Positions 5,214 to 7,631 of a stretch of DNA of 7,631 nt are shown here, piece after piece (positions within the stretch are counted from its first letter, which is position 1; each line of letters begins with the position of its first letter). The position numbers and the translations under genes are program-made. Under the pieces are notes generated by a model. That model did not search any database. It saw nothing but the letters and a program-made list of their open reading frames with translations, and had not been told where the DNA came from. Source of the DNA: Chloroflexota bacterium (GTDB taxonomy: Bacteria; Chloroflexota; UBA6077; CF-72); NCBI GenBank assembly GCA_019242065.1, contig JAFAWJ010000055.1, forward strand, positions 1 through 7,631, given 5' to 3'.

Positions 5214-6326
5214 CTACTGATAGATAACCAGGTCTGGATGAGGGTCCAGGCCGACGACTTGCTCGGGGCTCATCAGCGGGTTGTCGTGGTGATAGAAGAG
5301 CTTGATACCTGAGTAGCCGACGCCCTCGTCGTGGACATAGGCGCGGTACTGGGTCAGCTTCTGGTTGGGCGGCCCGAACCCATCCATGGCGATCACCACC
5401 TGGACGTTGGGGTCGTGCCCAATCTTGCGGGTATTGGTGAGCATCGACTCGGTGAAGCGGTGCACGATCAGGATTTTGGGCGGCAGGTGCCCGTCAGTCA
5501 CGAGTCGCGAGAGGGTGTGCACGGCAGCCTCGATGTCCGCGGCGTCAAGCGAGCCGAGGGCCTGGCCGGGCACGCGTCCGGAGGGCATGGCAAATTCGGG
5601 ATCCAGCGCCAGGTGGACGTAGGGTCGCCGCAGGTAGGGCATCAGCACGTCGACCTCGGCGGGGACGCTACTGCGACCAATCTGCAGGTCCAGGATCAGC
5701 AGGGCGTTGTTGGCTTCTGCCCAACCCGCCACCTGGTCGATCAGCTCGGGCTGCATGCGCGCCCGATACATGCCGTCGTCGCCCGGCCAGCGCTGTGCGG
5801 CGGGGGTGACCAGCTCGAGCGCGGGAATGACGGGGCGGCTGTCGTCGGCGGAGGCGTACGCGTCCGCCTGTTGTTTGAGGCGATTGAGCATTTCGTCGGG
5901 TGGCACCTCGCCGAGGATGCCCATTTCTTTGGCCAGTGGGTTGCCGTAGTAGGCCACGATCAGGTTGTCGGGCAACAGGGCGGGCAGGGGCGGCAGCGTC
6001 GGGGTGGGAATCGGCGTCGGCGGGAGCGTGGGCGCAGGGGTGGGGACGACGGTGTCGGTGGGCACGGCGGTGTCTGGGGCGGCCAGGGGGTCCGGCGTGC
6101 CGACGCCCGGGCTAAGCGGCGCCGCGCCGTGCTCGGCGTCGGCCAGCGGCGAGGTCAACGTGCGGTGGCCCGCGGCGAACACCAGCACCCCGACCAGCGC
6201 GACCGTCAGGAGCAGCAGCAGTGACGCGACAGGCATCCACACGCTGCGCCGTCGCAGGACGCGATAGGCGCCACGATGTCGACGGCGCCGCGAGTCTGAG
6301 TACGACCAGCCACGGGCGGAGAACAT
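5214..6326 (-). CDS. membrane-anchored protein with Pro/Thr linker and conserved barrel-like domain
   Basis: The gene encodes 370 residues from ATG 6326. The order is a short Arg-rich cytoplasmic head (13-28), one membrane helix (about 30-53, SLLLLLTVALVGVLVF), then a Pro/Thr/Ala-rich linker (about 66-119, with PTPAP, PPTPIPTPT) and an external domain (about 120-370). The domain starts LIVAYYGNP and contains PALELVTPAAQRWPGDDGMY (168-187), LLILDLQIGRSS (209-220), VHLALDPEF (237-245), ILIVHRFTESM (285-295) and AMDGFG (313-318). This is the periodic strand-loop pattern of a TIM-barrel-like fold. I recognise the motif set from uncharacterised lipoprotein-like proteins of actinobacteria and Chloroflexota; the acidic residues at strand ends suggest a glycoside-hydrolase-like barrel, but no catalytic pair can be assigned. 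It is likely cell-surface displayed. A GTG 6398 start would add 24 residues of unlike composition and is less likely. Confidence 0.75.
   Translation of the reverse strand: MFSARGWSYSDSRRRRHRGAYRVLRRRSVWMPVASLLLLLTVALVGVLVFAAGHRTLTSPLADAEHGAAPLSPGVGTPDPLAAPDTAVPTDTVVPTPAPTLPPTPIPTPTLPPLPALLPDNLIVAYYGNPLAKEMGILGEVPPDEMLNRLKQQADAYASADDSRPVIPALELVTPAAQRWPGDDGMYRARMQPELIDQVAGWAEANNALLILDLQIGRSSVPAEVDVLMPYLRRPYVHLALDPEFAMPSGRVPGQALGSLDAADIEAAVHTLSRLVTDGHLPPKILIVHRFTESMLTNTRKIGHDPNVQVVIAMDGFGPPNQKLTQYRAYVHDEGVGYSGIKLFYHHDNPLMSPEQVVGLDPHPDLVIYQ
6022..6045 (+). other. potential G-quadruplex motif in the Pro/Thr linker coding region
   Basis: On the plus strand, G runs at 6022-6024, 6030-6032, 6037-6040 and 6042-6045 are separated by loops of 5, 4 and 1 bases, which satisfies the standard G3 N1-7 rule. 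The gene here is on the minus strand, so the G-rich strand is its template and the mRNA is C-rich. The run is explained by proline and threonine codons (CCN, ACN), so function is doubtful. Confidence 0.4.
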
Positions 6327-6423
6327 CGCTTGCTTGCGCCAGATCGATCGTACCCCGTCATCGGCCGCATCGTGCGTACCGAACGGCGAGCCTGGCACGC
6401 GCTCTGCGCGCCGCCGACCTCGT
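6327..6423. promoter_or_regulatory. divergent promoter region between barrel-like protein and DUF6582-like gene
   Basis: These 97 bases lie between divergent starts. On the minus strand TACGAT (6352 to 6347) is a good -10 hexamer ending 20 bases before ATG 6326, which would give a short leader of about a dozen bases. No convincing -35 is present. For the plus gene at 6424 neither a Shine-Dalgarno site nor a -10 box at leaderless distance is visible. Confidence 0.4.
6347..6352 (-). promoter_or_regulatory. candidate -10 box for the membrane-anchored barrel-like gene
   Basis: TACGAT on the minus strand matches TANNAT. It lies 20 bases upstream of ATG 6326 and supports the start at 6326, because a start at 6398 would place this box inside the gene. 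Confidence 0.35.
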
Positions 6424-6732
6424 ATGGCCGAAAAAACTACGTGGAAACCTCACACGCGCCGCGGCGAGCTGGATACCGGCGATCGCGACGCGCTGCCCGA
6501 CAGCGTCTACGCCTTCCCCAAGCAACGCAAAGAGCCGCTGACGGATGCCTCACACGTGCGCAACGCGCTGGCCCGCTTCGACCAGGTTGCGGACGTCACG
6601 GACGCCGACCGCGAGCTGGCCTTTGCCAACATCAAGAAAGCCGCGGCGCATTATGACGTCGAGATCGAAGAGAAGAGCTGGCGCGACCTGGGCAAGCAGC
6701 CGCATACGCCCAATCGTTCGAAACGTTCCTAG
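6424..6732 (+). CDS. small DUF6582-like protein
   Basis: The 102-residue protein starts at ATG 6424 (MAEKTTWKP). Its core is RDALPDSVYAFPKQRKEPLTDASHVRNALARFDQVADVTDADRELAFANIKKAAAHYDVEIEEKSW. This reproduces the pattern I associate with DUF6582: 'R..LP.s.FAfPk.RkyPi.D..HvrnAiaRf.q..gvsd.eR..a...I..aA..ygv.v'. The family is small, soluble and of unknown function, found in bacteria and in some phage-related contexts. The C-terminal tail (KQPHTPNRSKRS) is basic and likely disordered. No signal peptide or membrane segment is seen. It is followed 47 bases later by the VOC gene on the same strand, with a possible separate promoter between them. An upstream in-frame TTG at 6334 would add 30 Arg-rich residues running through the promoter region and is unlikely. 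Confidence 0.75.
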   Translation: MAEKTTWKPHTRRGELDTGDRDALPDSVYAFPKQRKEPLTDASHVRNALARFDQVADVTDADRELAFANIKKAAAHYDVEIEEKSWRDLGKQPHTPNRSKRS

Positions 6733-6766
6733 ACCATCTCACCCGTTGGGCTTGGCGCGGCGATGC

Positions 6767-6772
6767 TACAAC
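6767..6772 (+). promoter_or_regulatory. weak candidate -10 box for the VOC gene
   Basis: TACAAC is followed by seven bases and then ATG 6780, the same geometry as the two better leaderless candidates, but the last base is C rather than T. A TTGGGC at 6746-6751 could be a -35 with a short 15-base spacer. No Shine-Dalgarno site precedes ATG 6780. Confidence 0.3.
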
Positions 6773-6779
6773 GTGATGT

Positions 6780-7148
6780 ATGCCGATCACGCTGAATCAC
6801 ACCATTGTGCCCTCGCATGACAAGGAGCAGTCGGCGCAATTCTTCGCGCGGATGTTCGGGCTGAAGTACTCGGGCCCCATGGGTCACTTCGCGCAGGTGC
6901 GGGTGAATGACCAGTTGGCGTTGGACTGGGACAATCGGGAGCGATTCGATAGTCACCACTACGCGTTCGTGGTGAGCGACGAGGAGTTCGACGCGATTTT
7001 CGGTCGATTGAAGACGGAGCAGGTTGTCTACGGGAGCGGGCCCGGATCGTCGCGCGACGGCGAGATCAATCACCGCCGCGGCGGGCGGGGGCTGTATTTC
7101 GCCGATCGCGATGGGCACCTGCTCGAGATCATGACCGTTCCCGAATAA
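6780..7148 (+). CDS. VOC (glyoxalase/bleomycin resistance/dioxygenase) family protein
   Basis: The 122-residue protein is the standard length for a single-chain VOC fold with two beta-alpha-beta-beta-beta modules. Module one is ITLNHTIVPSHDKEQSAQFFARMFGLKYSG (3-32) with strands up to LALDWD (46-51). Module two is HHYAFVVSDEEFDAIFGRLKTE (59-80) and ends GGRGLYFADRDGHLLEIMTVPE (101-122). Expected metal ligands are visible: H7 on the first strand, H60 at the start of module two, and E116 in 'HLLEIMT', with D49 or D51 as possible fourth ligand. This arrangement fits a metal-dependent lyase, hydrolase or dioxygenase, or a binding protein; the VOC superfamily is too varied to name a substrate from sequence. 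The stop lies 17 bases before the end of the convergent PAC2 gene. Confidence 0.85.
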   Translation: MPITLNHTIVPSHDKEQSAQFFARMFGLKYSGPMGHFAQVRVNDQLALDWDNRERFDSHHYAFVVSDEEFDAIFGRLKTEQVVYGSGPGSSRDGEINHRRGGRGLYFADRDGHLLEIMTVPE

Positions 7149-7165
7149 CGCCGGGGAGCGCCGTC

Positions 7166-7630
7166 TTAATTCTCGGTAGTTCCGCCGTTGTCGCGGCGGA
7201 GATTGCGGAGGAAGTCCTCGAGGTCCTCCAGGACCGCTGCTGAGCTTGGCAGCTCGGCGGGCGGCTCCGCGGGCTCGTCCTCGTCGGGTGGCTCTTCCTC
7301 GGCGGTGTGCGGCAGGCGGTCGACGGCTTCCTTGAGCTCGGGCCGCTCGGCCAGGAACTGGTCGATACGCTCGGCGACGACCAGGCCTTCCGCGTCGAGG
7401 TCGGTTAGCGGGAAGTCGACCGAGCTGATTTCGCCGGCCATGCGCAGGAGGGCGGCCGAGGCACGCGGATTGGGCATGTCCGTGAGATAGCTGGGCGAGG
7501 ACGTGCTCAGGCTGAAGGCGGGCATGCCGCGATCTCGAGCGGCGGCCAGCAGGACAGTGGTGATGCCCGTTGGTCCTTCGTAGCGGCCGGAGCCAATCTG
7601 TCGACGTCTGAGCAGCGTGCGCAGGGAATC
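7166..7630 (-). CDS. PAC2-family (proteasome assembly chaperone-like) protein, C-terminal part
   Basis: The minus frame is open from the window edge to TAA at 7168-7166, giving 154 visible residues; the N-terminal part is outside. The recognisable PAC2 block is near the visible start: IGSGRYEGPTGITTVLLAAARDRGMPAFSLSTSSPSYLTDMPNPRASAALL. It matches the bacterial family's 'yeGPtGi...L...a...g.p..sLwa.vPhYv...pnP.as.aLL'. After it come a helical section (DLDAEGLVVAERIDQFLAERPELKEAVDRL), a very acidic, Pro-rich linker (AEEEPPDEDEPAEPP) and a C-terminal helix (LEDLEDFLRNLRR). In actinobacteria and relatives this family occurs as an uncharacterised ATP-grasp-independent protein named after the eukaryotic proteasome chaperone; a proteasome link is not shown here. 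An internal ATG at 7525 is not the start, because conserved sequence runs upstream of it. Confidence 0.85.
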   Translation of the reverse strand, partial: DSLRTLLRRRQIGSGRYEGPTGITTVLLAAARDRGMPAFSLSTSSPSYLTDMPNPRASAALLRMAGEISSVDFPLTDLDAEGLVVAERIDQFLAERPELKEAVDRLPHTAEEEPPDEDEPAEPPAELPSSAAVLEDLEDFLRNLRRDNGGTTEN

Positions 7631-7631
7631 G

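Noticed and set aside
4451..5227. A 258-codon plus-strand frame overlapping the mandelate-racemase-like gene.
   Set aside because: It is a shifted frame inside a gene whose catalytic residues are all placed. The translation is Arg/Gly/Ala-rich without a pattern.
5331..6224. A 297-codon plus-strand open frame opposite the membrane-anchored barrel-like gene.
   Set aside because: It is Gly/Arg/Gln-rich low-complexity sequence, antisense to a well-structured minus-strand protein with conserved motifs.
6326..6398. Alternative GTG 6398 start for the membrane-anchored barrel-like protein.
   Set aside because: The extra 24 residues look non-conserved, the extension would run through the TACGAT box, and it would leave almost no control region for the divergent gene.
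7181..7200. Inverted repeat TCCGCCG / CGGCGGA with a six-base loop, considered as a terminator for the VOC gene.
   Set aside because: It lies within the PAC2 coding region and no T tract follows in either direction, so it cannot be called an intrinsic terminator on this evidence.
7222..7235. Short inverted repeat GGTCCT-cc-AGGACC.
   Set aside because: It lies inside the PAC2 coding sequence, where repeated Leu-Glu-Asp codons explain it.

Overview
The window is bacterial, GC-rich (roughly two thirds G+C by eye) and densely coded. No rRNA, tRNA, insertion sequence or CRISPR array is visible. The protein set hints at a Chloroflexota-like organism, with Actinomycetota as the alternative: a DUF5671-type membrane protein, a PAC2-family protein, a Pro/Thr-linked membrane-anchored barrel-like protein and several candidate leaderless starts. 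This is a judgement from protein style, not a phylogenetic result.

Layout. (1) The left edge (1-298, minus) is the N-terminus of an ABC exporter membrane domain, cut by the window. (2) A 147-base divergent intergenic region holds two copies of a perfect AT-core palindrome in an otherwise GC-rich setting. (3) A Rid/YjgF/UK114-family gene follows (446-844, plus); it has the best Shine-Dalgarno site in the window but lacks the catalytic arginine of true RidA. (4) A minus-strand pair (2941 to 846) overlaps by ATGA: a small membrane-anchored protein, then a 541-residue membrane protein made of six copies of a two-helix unit. (5) A compact plus-strand operon (3020-5213) encodes a split thiamine-diphosphate (ThDP) 2-oxoacid decarboxylase (PYR subunit, then PP subunit) followed, with an ATGA overlap, by a mandelate-racemase-like enolase-superfamily enzyme. 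(6) A minus-strand gene for a membrane-anchored protein with a Pro/Thr linker abuts it tail to tail (5214-6326). (7) Two small plus-strand genes follow: a DUF6582-like protein and a VOC-fold protein. (8) The right edge is the C-terminal part of a PAC2-family protein (minus).

The most interesting unit is the operon at 3020-5213. An enolase-superfamily enzyme of this kind abstracts the alpha proton of a carboxylic acid, often dehydrating a 2,3-dihydroxy acid to a 2-oxo acid. The decarboxylase next to it would remove CO2 from a 2-oxo acid to give an aldehyde. The two activities can therefore be chained without a dehydrogenase, unlike the classical mandelate route that also pairs a racemase with a ThDP decarboxylase. 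The enolase-family member aligns almost residue for residue with mandelate racemase but has Gln where the S-specific base Lys166 should be. It is therefore unlikely to be a two-base racemase and more likely to be a one-base (Asp-His dyad) dehydratase or an enzyme of unknown reaction. The substrate cannot be read from the sequence.

Several starts (298 minus, 3020 plus, more weakly 6780 plus) have a TANNNT-like -10 box exactly 7 bases upstream of the start codon and no Shine-Dalgarno site, which suggests leaderless transcripts.
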